64,000 nt of DNA. Origin: Planctomycetota bacterium (GTDB taxonomy: Bacteria > Planctomycetota > PLA2). The position numbers and the translations under genes are program-made. The stretch covers positions 33,311 through 97,310 of the forward strand of contig JAJFFF010000031.1 in the NCBI GenBank assembly GCA_021776785.1, read 5' to 3'. Shown one piece after another: positions 17,644 through 25,949 of the stretch. Under the pieces are notes generated by a model, which did not search any database, was not told the origin of the DNA, and saw only the letters and a list, made by a program, of their open reading frames with translations. Position 1 is the first letter of the stretch. Each line of letters opens with the position of its first letter.

Positions 17644-18252
17644 ATGGGGACGGCTCTTCCCACACCGATCGACTTGGCCGAAGAATACGAATCACTCGTA
17701 CGTTCGGTACTGTGTCAACGCTGGAAGAAGACGAGTCTGCGTGGCGACGTCGACGATGCCGTTCAGGAGTTCTTCCTCGAGTCGCTCAAACCGTGCGGCG
17801 CGCTTGCACGATACGAGGAACGCTCGGATTCGCACCGGGCCTACTTTCTCTCGGTCGCGCGCAACGTCGCGCGACGTTTTGAAGAACGCGCCGCGCGCGA
17901 CGCCCGGCGGCGGCAAGCAGGCATGCACGCGACGCGCCGCCCCGACGCAACGATCGATCAGCGCTTGGATCGCGCTTGGGCGCGCGCCGTGCTGATGCGC
18001 GCCGCGATTCGATTTCGAAGGCGCGTCTCCACCAAGACGTACGCGCTGTTCGCCGCGGTCGTTGCCGGGCAGACCATTGCCGTACTCGCGCGCGACCAAG
18101 ACATTCCCGCCGCCCCTCTGTACCGAGTACTCGAGAGGGCGCGCGCCGAGTTCAGGCTCGCTCTTGACCAAGAGCTGCGGTCGCGCGGTGACGGGCAACG
18201 CCGCACGGTGGACGCGTTTGTCCGCGAGGTCCGCTTCCTCCTTCGCCCATAG
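17644..18252 (+). CDS. ECF-type RNA polymerase sigma factor
   Basis: 202 residues. Region 2 is visible as DVDDAVQEFFLESL (the D-x-x-Q-x-x-F motif for core binding and -10 melting) near residues 35-48, and HRAYFLSVARNVARRFEERAARD follows as the region 2.4-like helix. Region 4 is a less canonical helix-turn-helix near 140-180 (AGQTIAVLARDQDIPAAPLYRVLERAR). The order fits the short sigma-70 factors that planctomycetes have in large numbers. No anti-sigma gene is adjacent; cstA starts 32 bp downstream on the same strand and could be co-transcribed. Regulon unknown. Confidence 0.8.
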   Translation: MGTALPTPIDLAEEYESLVRSVLCQRWKKTSLRGDVDDAVQEFFLESLKPCGALARYEERSDSHRAYFLSVARNVARRFEERAARDARRRQAGMHATRRPDATIDQRLDRAWARAVLMRAAIRFRRRVSTKTYALFAAVVAGQTIAVLARDQDIPAAPLYRVLERARAEFRLALDQELRSRGDGQRRTVDAFVREVRFLLRP

Positions 18253-18284
18253 TCCGCGACTCTCCCATTTGCCATCATGGCGCC

Positions 18285-20147
18285 ATGAACGTCTTGACGA
18301 TCGCCTTGGCGAGCGCGGCGGCGCTGTTTTTGGGCTACCGGATCTACGGGCGGTTCATCGCACACCGGCTGTACGGAGCGGGCGATCTGCCGGACGAGCG
18401 CATGCCGAGCCGCGCGCGCGAGGACGGCGTTGATTTTGTGCCCACGAGCCGGAGCGTGCTGCTCGGGCACCACTACGTAACGATCGCCGGCGCGGGACCC
18501 ATCGTTGGCCCGGCTGTGGCGGTCACGTGGGGCTGGCTCCCGGCACTGCTGTGGGTGATCCTCGGCGCGATCTTCATCGGCGCCGTCCACGATCTTGGCG
18601 CGTTGATCGCGTCCGTGCGCAACCGCGGCCGCACCATCGGCGACCTTGCGGCCGATATCATGACGCCGCGCGTCCGCCTCCTGTTTCTCGCATTCATCGC
18701 GATGGCGCTTTGGGTGGTCCTGGCCGTATTCGCGTTCGTGATCGGCGCGCTGTTCGCCAACGTGCCCGCCAGCGTCCTCGCCGTTTGGATCGAAGTGCCG
18801 CTCGCGATGTACGTGGGCTACCGTGTGTATGGCCGCCGCGGCTCGATGATCCGCTGGAGCCTCGCTGCGCTCGTATTCATGTACGTGGCGATCGCTGTGG
18901 GCGCGACGAGCACCGTCAGCGGATGGTTCACGTGGAGCGATCCGAGAGCCGGGATCATTTTTTGGCTCTACATCCTGTTTGGGTACAGCTATCTCGCGAG
19001 CGTGATGCCGGTCACCAAACTGCTCCAGCCGCGCGACTACATCAACTCGCACCAGCTCTTTTTGGCGCTCGGCGTCCTGCTCCTGGGCGTCGGGATCTCC
19101 GCCGTGACAGCGCCCGCGTCGCTGGAGATGGTCGCGCCCGCGGTCAACGATCAGATTCCGCACGATCTCGGGGCTCCGTTTCTCTACCCCTTCCTCTTCA
19201 TCACGATTGCTTGCGGTGCGATCAGCGGCTTTCACTGCATGGTCGCCAGTGGCACGACGTCGCGCCAGATGGCGACCGAGCGCGACGCGCGCGCCATTGG
19301 ATACGGCGCCATGATCTTGGAGGCCGGGCTCGCCGTCGTCGTGATCTTGTGCTGCTGCTCGGCCGCCGGATTCGCCGACATCGCGGCCTGGAACGCCAAG
19401 TATTCCGGCGACTGGGTCGGCACCGGCAGTCTCCTGTCAAAACTGCAGGGGTTTGTGCAAGGCGGCGCCGGTTACATGCACGCCGCCCTCCCCATCGTCG
19501 AAGTCACGCTGCTTCAAACCGTGATCACCGTCGTGATCATTTCGTTCGCCGCGACGACCATGGACTCCGCCACGCGCATCCAGCGCTATGTGATCGCCGA
19601 GTTGGGCGAAGCGACCGGAATCCGCGTCCTGACGCGCAAGCACGTGGCCACCGCGTTGGCGGTCGGAACCGCCGGTGGCCTCGCGATCTTTGCCGGGAGC
19701 GGCGGCTCGGGCGGCCTCGTGCTCTGGCCGGTGTTCGGCGTCATGAATCAGTTGCTCGCGTGTCTCACGTTCTTGATCCTCAACACGTGGCTCGCCAAGC
19801 GCGGGAAGCCGGTGATCTTTACGACGGTCCCGATGTTGTTTTTGATCGTGACCGTCACGTGGGCCGGGATCGCGCTGTTCGCCAAGTTCAGTGAAGACTG
19901 GGGCGCCAACTGGCACCTGCTGCTCGTGTTGGCGATCGGTCTCGCGCTTGAAGCGTGGATGATCGTCGAAGGCGTGGCTGTGTATCGACTGAGCCGCCGT
20001 GTGCGTCGCCAGGGTGCGTCGCCCGCGGAAACGCGTCAGGCGTTGGCCGGCCCCACCGGTTCCGTCATCGACGAGCACGGCGTAATCTTGGGCGCCGCGG
20101 TGGCATCGGGAGCGGCGCCGTCCATGCCGGAAGGTGACATCATGTGA
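18285..20147 (+). CDS. cstA: Carbon starvation protein A / pyruvate or peptide transporter
   Basis: 620 residues, CstA family, an inner-membrane protein with about 16 hydrophobic segments that imports peptides or pyruvate. Characteristic segments: LGYRIYGRFIAHRLYG at the N-terminus, DFVPTSRSVLLGHHYVTIAGAGPIVGPA near residues 50-76, IFIGAVHDLGALIASVRNRGRTIGD near 95-119, and ATTMDSATRIQRYVIAELGE near 422-441. The length is between the short and the long E. coli-type forms, and the C-terminal ~70 residues are soluble. It follows the ECF sigma gene by 32 bp, so regulation by that factor is possible but unproven. Confidence 0.95.
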   Translation: MNVLTIALASAAALFLGYRIYGRFIAHRLYGAGDLPDERMPSRAREDGVDFVPTSRSVLLGHHYVTIAGAGPIVGPAVAVTWGWLPALLWVILGAIFIGAVHDLGALIASVRNRGRTIGDLAADIMTPRVRLLFLAFIAMALWVVLAVFAFVIGALFANVPASVLAVWIEVPLAMYVGYRVYGRRGSMIRWSLAALVFMYVAIAVGATSTVSGWFTWSDPRAGIIFWLYILFGYSYLASVMPVTKLLQPRDYINSHQLFLALGVLLLGVGISAVTAPASLEMVAPAVNDQIPHDLGAPFLYPFLFITIACGAISGFHCMVASGTTSRQMATERDARAIGYGAMILEAGLAVVVILCCCSAAGFADIAAWNAKYSGDWVGTGSLLSKLQGFVQGGAGYMHAALPIVEVTLLQTVITVVIISFAATTMDSATRIQRYVIAELGEATGIRVLTRKHVATALAVGTAGGLAIFAGSGGSGGLVLWPVFGVMNQLLACLTFLILNTWLAKRGKPVIFTTVPMLFLIVTVTWAGIALFAKFSEDWGANWHLLLVLAIGLALEAWMIVEGVAVYRLSRRVRRQGASPAETRQALAGPTGSVIDEHGVILGAAVASGAAPSMPEGDIM

Positions 20148-20303
20148 AGCTCAATGCGCACGTGATCTTTACGCGCATCGCCGCGACGTAATGCGCCATA
20201 TACCGGAACGATTCCGAGACATGGATTTCTCCGAAATTCACGGAAGCGTATGCGATCCCTGCTAGTCTTGCTCTAGCGAGTTTGGGCAAGAAAGAGGATA
20301 GAC
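20148..20303 (+). promoter_or_regulatory. Upstream region of the HEAT-repeat gene
   Basis: 156 bp without a gene. It holds an inverted repeat CGGAA-CGA-TTCCG (20204-20216) and, further upstream, ATGCGC (20154-20159) / GCGCAT (20173-20178). The former could be an operator. A ribosome-binding sequence AGAGGAT lies just before ATG 20304. The region presumably contains the promoter for the following exported-protein and sigma gene group. Confidence 0.35.
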
Positions 20304-22253
20304 ATGCAGGCACGACGATGTGCACTGACCGTCTTCAATCGGCTAACCACGTGGGGCCTGTTGGTTGTCTTGGGATGGGGATCGCCCGTAGCGCTCGCGC
20401 ACGGCGGTGGCCATCGCGTCACGCCGCCTCCTCCTTCTCCGCCACAACCGCAGCGACCGGAACCGCCGCCCGCTCCCCCGCCGCCGCCGACGATTCCGCC
20501 GGACTACCGACGGCCCGGCGACACGCCGCCGCCTCCGCCGCCGTCCCCGACGCCCGAGAGCCCCGGCGCGCCGACGTCAGGGCCGCGCGGCGGACCGCGC
20601 CCGGGCCACGATTCGCCTCACCGCACGAACCCGCGACCGGGAAGCCGTCGGGGCAGTAGCGCCTCAACCCATTGGCGCATCTGGTGGGACTACAACCGCG
20701 AGTATCTGCTCGGGTTGCGCGGCCTCATGCGGCAAAACGTAGTGACGACCAAGACGACCAAGCGCGTGGGGACGCTGTCGATCGACGAATGGCGCGACGC
20801 CGCCCGCGGCGCGCTGCGCGAGATTGCGGTGCACGAAACCACCAACGCCAAGGTGCGCGCCGCCGCGTACATCGCGTTGGGGCGTGTGGCCACCGACCGC
20901 GACGTGATGTTGTTTCTTAAGCCGCTGGAGCGCGCCAAAAGCGACGACGATGTCGCGGCGGCCGCGGCACTTGGGCTCGGCATGTTGCCGCCGATCAAGA
21001 ACCAACGTGTGAATCAGTACGCGCGTGCGCAGCTGGAACACATCTACGACAACCGCTCGCGCTCGTTGCGCGTCCGCGGGTTCGCCGCCCTGGCCGCCGG
21101 GCTGCGCGGTCGCCACGACAAAGTGACAGCGCTCTCGCTCGCTCGTTCGTGCGCGGACGTGAAGAGCGGAAACGACGCCGCGGTGCTCGCGTACGCGTGC
21201 GGGCTGACGCAGGACTCGTTGTTATTGCCCGAACTCTTTGACGCGCTCCGTAAGGGCCGCATCGGCCAGCAAAAACTCACCGACAACGCGCGCGCGCATG
21301 CTGCGTCCGCGCTTGGCATGATTCGCAACCCTCTCGTCATCGACACGCTGCTCGACATCTTGGGCTCGCGGCGCGCTGGCCGCGAGACAAAACGGGCTGT
21401 CATCATGAGCCTGGGTCGGCAGTTGCGCGAGTTCGAGTTAGACGAACGCGTCGTCCAACGTATCCACCGCGCGCTGCGCGCCGTGCTGCGCAAGGGCAAA
21501 GAGCCGATGCAACGCGCATTCGCCGCTCTCTCGCTGGCAGGCGCCAAGACGCCGCTCGCCATCCCCGAATTGCTGACCGAATTCGAACGCGGCGGCGACG
21601 CGACGCTCAAACCGTATCTCGCGCTGGGGCTCGGGCTCGCGGCGCGCACACTTGGCGACACGGGCTCCGCGCAAGAGATTCGCAAGTACCTCGCGGAGCG
21701 TTGGGCGCAGGCGAAAGAGATCGAACTGCATGCGGCGCTCAGCTTGGCGGTTGGCCTTTCCCGCCACAAAGACATGATCGAAGACCTGGTCGCGGAGCTT
21801 CAACTTGCGCGACGACCGGCCGCGATCCGCGCCGCCGCCGCCGAGGCGCTCGGCCTGATTGGCCAGCGCGATCCGCGCGCATTAAAGGCACTTATCGACG
21901 GCGTTCACAAGGGCCCGCCGGAGGTGCTGGGCACATCCGCACTGGCCCTCGGGCTGCTCGGCAACCGTTCCATCGCCCGCGACCTCGTGAAAAAGTTGCA
22001 CAAGGCGCGCAGCGGGATCCTGCAGGGGCACCTGACGCTCGCACTCGGCCACCTCGGGAACACCGAGACCATTGCGCCGTTGATTGAGACGCTCCGCGAT
22101 CCCTCGCAGCGCCGTGTCGTCCGGGAATTGGCGGCCGTGGCACTGGGGTTGATCTGCGATCCGCGCGAACGCGACATGCTGTTTGAGCTCGATGCGTATT
22201 TCAATTACTTCGCGACGACGATCGCCACCAACGAGCTGCTCACGATTTTTTGA
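20304..22253 (+). CDS. Exported proline-rich HEAT-repeat protein
   Basis: 649 residues. A signal peptide (MQARRCALTVFNRLTTWGLL...) ends at ALA, leaving a predicted mature N-terminus HGGGHRV. Residues about 38-120 are a low-complexity Pro/Arg/Gly linker. A conserved-looking block STHWRIWWDYNREYLLGL follows near 122-139, then about 480 residues of HEAT/PBS-type helical repeats (VRAAAYIALGRVA, VAAAAALGLGML, VRGFAALAAGLRG, IRAAAAEALGLIG, LGTSALALGLLG) to the C-terminus. I recall exported HEAT proteins with a similar WW-x-F/Y-N-x-x-Y-L block in planctomycetes, unverified here. Likely a periplasmic scaffold. The sigma/anti-sigma pair starts 44 bp downstream. Confidence 0.8.
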   Translation: MQARRCALTVFNRLTTWGLLVVLGWGSPVALAHGGGHRVTPPPPSPPQPQRPEPPPAPPPPPTIPPDYRRPGDTPPPPPPSPTPESPGAPTSGPRGGPRPGHDSPHRTNPRPGSRRGSSASTHWRIWWDYNREYLLGLRGLMRQNVVTTKTTKRVGTLSIDEWRDAARGALREIAVHETTNAKVRAAAYIALGRVATDRDVMLFLKPLERAKSDDDVAAAAALGLGMLPPIKNQRVNQYARAQLEHIYDNRSRSLRVRGFAALAAGLRGRHDKVTALSLARSCADVKSGNDAAVLAYACGLTQDSLLLPELFDALRKGRIGQQKLTDNARAHAASALGMIRNPLVIDTLLDILGSRRAGRETKRAVIMSLGRQLREFELDERVVQRIHRALRAVLRKGKEPMQRAFAALSLAGAKTPLAIPELLTEFERGGDATLKPYLALGLGLAARTLGDTGSAQEIRKYLAERWAQAKEIELHAALSLAVGLSRHKDMIEDLVAELQLARRPAAIRAAAAEALGLIGQRDPRALKALIDGVHKGPPEVLGTSALALGLLGNRSIARDLVKKLHKARSGILQGHLTLALGHLGNTETIAPLIETLRDPSQRRVVRELAAVALGLICDPRERDMLFELDAYFNYFATTIATNELLTIF

Positions 22254-22297
22254 CCGCGAGCGGAACCGTTCGGCCGGGCCCCCGGTCTTACCTGTAG

Positions 22298-22825
22298 ATG
22301 GATAAGATCATCGGCCTGGCCGCCCGTGCTCGCAGCGGCGACGCACAAGCCCTGGAGTCGCTTCTTGAGCACTCGGCGGGATTGGCGTGGGCGACGTGCC
22401 GCGCACGCCTCGGCGACTCGCTGGCCGCTCAGGAGGCTGCCGTCGCGGCCCTGGCACGCGTCGCCCGTTTCATCACCAAACTACAGGCGGCCGAAGCGTA
22501 TCCGGCATGGCTACGCCGGATCGCCGCGCGTTGCGCTTCGGATCACCGCGGCGGGCGCCGACACGACGACCTCACGCAGGTCCAGGCGCTCGACGCGCGG
22601 CCGGGGCCGGTGGCGCACCTGCTGGCGGCCGAACGTCGGAGCCGCGTCCGTGCCGCACTCGCAACGCTGCCCGAACGCCTGCGCGAACCCTTGCTCCTTC
22701 GCTACGGCGAGGGGCTCACACATCGCGAAATCGCCGCGATGTTGGGAACCGGCGTCGGCACCGTGCATCGCCGTATTGAAAAAGCTCACGACCTCTTACG
22801 GTCCCTGCTCAAGGAATCCGCATGA
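22298..22825 (+). CDS. ECF-type RNA polymerase sigma factor
   Basis: 175 residues with the ECF two-domain order. Region 2 (residues about 5-85: ARARSGDAQALESLLEHSAG ... AYPAWLRRIAARCASDHRGGR) and region 4 (about 110-170: LPERLREPLLLRYGEGLTHREIAAMLGTGVGTVHRRIEKAHDLL) are clear; the second is a canonical helix-turn-helix. The stop overlaps the start of the next gene (ATGA), which codes for an anchored protein, the usual arrangement of an ECF sigma factor with its anti-sigma factor. It is likely to control the surrounding exported-protein genes; no target promoter was identified. Confidence 0.9.
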   Translation: MDKIIGLAARARSGDAQALESLLEHSAGLAWATCRARLGDSLAAQEAAVAALARVARFITKLQAAEAYPAWLRRIAARCASDHRGGRRHDDLTQVQALDARPGPVAHLLAAERRSRVRAALATLPERLREPLLLRYGEGLTHREIAAMLGTGVGTVHRRIEKAHDLLRSLLKESA

Positions 22826-24027
22826 CTCACTTCGAAGACGAATGGCGCACAGCAATCTTGGAAGAAACGCCGTCCGTTGACGAGCGGCGCCGCATGGCCC
22901 AGCGTGCACTCGCGCTCGCGCGCACGCCGGACAAAGCGCGACGTGCCCCTTGGGGCGCCGCGCTTGCGACCGCCGCCGCCGTAGCGTTCTTGGCCGTCGC
23001 TCTCTGGAGCCAGTTGCGACCGGGTTCGGACGCGACGGAAACCGAGCGCGCGGCGGGACCAGACAAAGATTCCACGGACAAGGTGGTTCCCGACAAAAAC
23101 AAGACATCGACCGCTCCCGGCTCGGTCGACCAGGTACGGGCGCGCGGCGTGCAACACATGGACGGCGCCGCGTTTGGCAAAGCGATGGCCATCGCTCGCC
23201 AAGACAAGACTCCGTACGCCCTCGTGTCGGGCACCTACCACGCGTTCGGTGCGGATCCGGGACAACTTCTCGCCGCGTTTCGAAAGGCGCGTCCAGGCGT
23301 GAAGCAAGCGTTCCTCTTTCCGACCGAGCACGGCGTTCCCGGCGACGTGGTTTCGGATCGCGGGCCGGTCCAAGACAACATGGCCGGGTTGTGGTTTCTC
23401 CAAGAAGCGGGCATCAAGATGGAAAAGGTCCTGGGCGTCTGGCGCTTTCGATGCGGCGACAAAACGTGGACGTCCAATCAACCCGAAATCGATGTGGTGA
23501 TCGACGGCACGAAACGAACGCTCCGCGTGCGCAACGACTCCGTCGCCCCCATCTTGCTCCCCGCCGGGGTGACGTTTGCGGATCGAGAAATTCCCGGCGT
23601 TGCGGTCCTAGAAGCCATGGACCGAACATGGCGGCGTTACCGGCGCTATCTCGTTCGCGTGGAGTGCAAAGCGCTCGGCATGGCGGCGTGGGTGAGCGTC
23701 GCATGTGAGTTTCCCAGTCCCGAGATCGGCGCCGGCAACGTGATCTCCGTACGCTTTGGCGCGCACGTGTTTCACGGCCTGCGCGGGCTCCCGAGCGACA
23801 CCGCGCAGGCGGAGAAAAAAGCGCTGATTGTTGTGCACTACCGACGCGATTCCACCGAGTTTTTCAACGATCTGCTGGGCGAGATTCCCGACATCGGTCG
23901 ATCGCAGTACTGTGTCTCCCACGCGCGCTCAAACGAGATTCGGTTTTACGACAAGGAAGGCAAGCTCGAGGCCGTGTTGAAAGGCGACGCCCTGACAACG
24001 GAGGCGATTCGCAAGGCGTTGCGTTGA
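22822..24027 (+). CDS. Membrane-anchored anti-sigma-like protein with large extracytoplasmic domain
   Basis: 401 residues. A short cytoplasmic N-terminus (residues 1-45, MTHFEDEWRTAILEETPSVDERRRMAQRALALAR...) precedes one membrane helix (about 46-64, WGAALATAAAVAFLAVAL), then a long periplasmic part. This is the topology of anti-sigma factors, though no zinc HxxxCxxC motif is present. The extracytoplasmic part has no domain I can name; it contains several beta-rich stretches and ends DALTTEAIRKALR. The gene overlaps the sigma factor gene by 4 bp. It would hold the sigma factor at the membrane until an envelope signal arrives; inferred from context. Confidence 0.65.
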   Translation: MTHFEDEWRTAILEETPSVDERRRMAQRALALARTPDKARRAPWGAALATAAAVAFLAVALWSQLRPGSDATETERAAGPDKDSTDKVVPDKNKTSTAPGSVDQVRARGVQHMDGAAFGKAMAIARQDKTPYALVSGTYHAFGADPGQLLAAFRKARPGVKQAFLFPTEHGVPGDVVSDRGPVQDNMAGLWFLQEAGIKMEKVLGVWRFRCGDKTWTSNQPEIDVVIDGTKRTLRVRNDSVAPILLPAGVTFADREIPGVAVLEAMDRTWRRYRRYLVRVECKALGMAAWVSVACEFPSPEIGAGNVISVRFGAHVFHGLRGLPSDTAQAEKKALIVVHYRRDSTEFFNDLLGEIPDIGRSQYCVSHARSNEIRFYDKEGKLEAVLKGDALTTEAIRKALR

Positions 24028-24028
24028 G

Positions 24029-24907
24029 TTAGCCGTCCTCGGTAGACGATGCCGGTTTCGCCCGGCTGCGCTTGACCGGTGCGTCCACAGATGCGGGAGG
24101 CGGCGGAGGCGGAGGTATGCCGCGCGGCCTTTCAAAGATGCCGTCCGGCGGATACACCAGGTATCCGAGGGCAACGTCGGCGCTTACGGCCTTGTCTCCC
24201 TTGCCGGTAAACGCGGTTTCCAACGCCGCCACGCACGGAATATCGATTACCGCGTCCTTGACGTCTGTCCGATCGACGAAGCGAATGCCGCCGTCCTTGG
24301 AGACGATCATGCAGCGCGCATTGTCGCCGTAAACACGAGTCCCGGTGTGATGACGGGTCAACAGCACATAACCGTCCACCAGCACGGTGACCGTGTGCTC
24401 TTTTACAACCGGAAAGACACGCAAGTCCACTCGACCGGCGCTGTGGCGGACCGCAACAAGCGGGTCGACGCCGCTATCGCGCAAGTAGAGATACTTGCGC
24501 CGAGTCGACTTCGACGGCTGCAACGACGCGGGGACATAACTCGCTGGATCTTTGATACGGTCCGACAGGAGGCAGAACTTGGCATGCGTTGCCGCGAAGA
24601 TCGGTCCCGGCGTCAGGCTGGCAACGCCCTCGGCAACGACGTCTTTCGTCTTGAACTTGATCGCCATCCGCACTTGCGCGACATCGCCCCAACGTTCTAA
24701 AACCGTCGTCTTCGATTCGTGCTGGACTGAGCGTCGTGGGCTTTGACACTCCTTGCAGCCAACGTGCGCGCAATAGCAAGGCGGTCCGAATAGATCCGGC
24801 GGAACACCGCGTACCCGACGGTGCGGACCACCACCGTGCGCCCATGTGGCACCGGCGATACAGCACAAACAAAGAAGTAGGCGGGTCGTGAACGAGTGTC
24901 CGGTCAT
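24029..24907 (-). CDS. Exported protein, tandem paralogue A (HGGG N-terminus)
   Basis: 292 residues. Signal peptide MTGHSFTTRLLLCLCCIAGATWA with predicted mature start HGGGPHRRVRGVPPDL. A Cys-rich stretch (CYCAHVGCKEC) follows, then a conserved core of about 190 residues shared with the next gene (WGDVAQVRMAIKFKTKDVV, GPIFAATHAKFCLLSD, VDPLVAVRHSAGRVDLRVFPVV, LLTRHHTGTRVYGDNARCMIV, IPCVAALETAFTGKGD) and a Pro-rich basic tail. I recognise no named domain. It is a tandem duplicate of 24925-25794 and convergent with the anti-sigma-like gene, one base apart. Probably an envelope protein of the same functional group as the HEAT protein at 20304. Confidence 0.72.
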   Translation of the reverse strand: MTGHSFTTRLLLCLCCIAGATWAHGGGPHRRVRGVPPDLFGPPCYCAHVGCKECQSPRRSVQHESKTTVLERWGDVAQVRMAIKFKTKDVVAEGVASLTPGPIFAATHAKFCLLSDRIKDPASYVPASLQPSKSTRRKYLYLRDSGVDPLVAVRHSAGRVDLRVFPVVKEHTVTVLVDGYVLLTRHHTGTRVYGDNARCMIVSKDGGIRFVDRTDVKDAVIDIPCVAALETAFTGKGDKAVSADVALGYLVYPPDGIFERPRGIPPPPPPPASVDAPVKRSRAKPASSTEDG

Positions 24908-24924
24908 GCGATTAGCGTGCTGCC

Positions 24925-25794
24925 CTAACCGGCAACTTTGCGAGGGGGAGACTTTGACGGCGCGCGCTTGACCTGCGGATCGGCGGGCGGCGGAGGAGGC
25001 GGTTCCACGTCACCCGGCGTCGCCCCAGGATGGACGGCCGGCGGCGTCGGCGGCGCGATCGGGTATCCGAGGCAGACCTCGGAGCTGACCGCGCCGGTTC
25101 CTTTGCCCGTGAACGCGGTTTCCAATGCCGCCACGCACGGGATTTCAATCACAGCACTCTTGACCGTAGAGCGATCGACAAAGCGAAGTCCGCCGCCCTT
25201 GGCCACGATCATGCAGCGCGCATCGTCACCGTAGACGCGCGTTTCTGTGTGGTGACGAGTCAGCAACACGAACCCCTCCACGAAGACGGTCACGGCGTTG
25301 CCCTTCACAACCGGGAAGACGCGCACGTCAACGCGCCCCGCGCTGTGTCGCACGGCGACGAGCGGATCGATGCGGCGATTCCGCAGCGAAATGTAGTTGC
25401 GGCGGGCCGGCTTCGACGGCTGCATCGGCGCAACGGTATAGGCCGCCGGATCGAAACGTTTGTCCGAGGCGAGGCAAAACACGGCCTGTGTGGCGGCGAA
25501 GATCGGTCCCGGCTTGAGGCTGACCGCGCCCTCGGCAGCCGCGTCTTTGGTCGTGTGCGTGATCGCCATGCGCACATGCGCGACATCACCCCATCGTTTC
25601 AACACTGTTGTTTTCGTTTCGTGCTGTGTTGAACCTCGACGGCCGCACGTGTTGCAATCCACGTGCGCGCAATCGCACCGAGAACGTAGTCCAGGCGGAA
25701 CGCCGTTGCCCGGCCCGCGGAATCCACCGCCTCCATGCGCCCAAGTAGCGCCAGCGATACAGAACAAGCAGAGGAGTGTGCGCGTCGTTCTCAT
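24925..25794 (-). CDS. Exported protein, tandem paralogue B (HGGG N-terminus)
   Basis: 289 residues from ATG 25794 (MRTTRTLLCLFCIAGATWA); the in-frame start at 25824 would put ten polar residues before the signal peptide. Predicted mature start HGGGGFRGPGNGVPPG, then the Cys cluster CDCAHVDCNTC. The core matches paralogue A over nearly the whole length with the same spacing of GDVAHVRMAI, GPIFAATQAVFCLASD, LVAVRHSAGRVDVRVFPVV, LLTRHHTETRVYGDDARCMIV and IPCVAALETAFTGKGT; the tail is Pro-rich and basic. The four-cysteine cluster could bind metal or form disulfides. Lies 17 bp upstream of paralogue A and is likely in the same transcript. Function unknown. Confidence 0.72.
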   Translation of the reverse strand: MRTTRTLLCLFCIAGATWAHGGGGFRGPGNGVPPGLRSRCDCAHVDCNTCGRRGSTQHETKTTVLKRWGDVAHVRMAITHTTKDAAAEGAVSLKPGPIFAATQAVFCLASDKRFDPAAYTVAPMQPSKPARRNYISLRNRRIDPLVAVRHSAGRVDVRVFPVVKGNAVTVFVEGFVLLTRHHTETRVYGDDARCMIVAKGGGLRFVDRSTVKSAVIEIPCVAALETAFTGKGTGAVSSEVCLGYPIAPPTPPAVHPGATPGDVEPPPPPPADPQVKRAPSKSPPRKVAG

Positions 25795-25890
25795 GGTGAG
25801 ATGAAAACGCGAACGGTGTGCCACGTGCGCGCTGAAGCGATATCGACGTGCACCGTCACAGGACGGTGACGCGCGTTACGACATCCGCAA

Positions 25891-25930
25891 ACGAAAACGG
25901 GCCGCCTCCCCTTGCGAGGAGACGACCCGT
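25891..25930 (-). terminator. Intrinsic terminator of the GlmS-like gene
   Basis: Read on the minus strand, ACGGGTCGTCTCCT pairs with GGGGAGGCGGCCCGT (bases 25930 down to 25897) through a continuous stem with a few G-U pairs, and the transcript then continues TTTTCGTTT. It lies 20 bp after the stop of the 25950-29393 gene. Confidence 0.75.
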
Positions 25931-25949
25931 GTCATCGTTTCGAGTCAGA

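Noticed and set aside
17958..19235. 425-residue minus-strand frame over the sigma and cstA genes
   Set aside because: Antisense shadow, hydrophilic low-complexity sequence opposite CstA membrane helices.
20415..20560. CCG/CCT-rich stretch as a DNA repeat array
   Set aside because: Explained by proline codons in the linker of the HEAT protein; no fixed repeat unit.
25861..25949. glmS ribozyme or other riboswitch next to the GlmS-like gene
   Set aside because: The structure is at the 3' end of the gene on its strand and fits a terminator; nothing similar at the 5' end.
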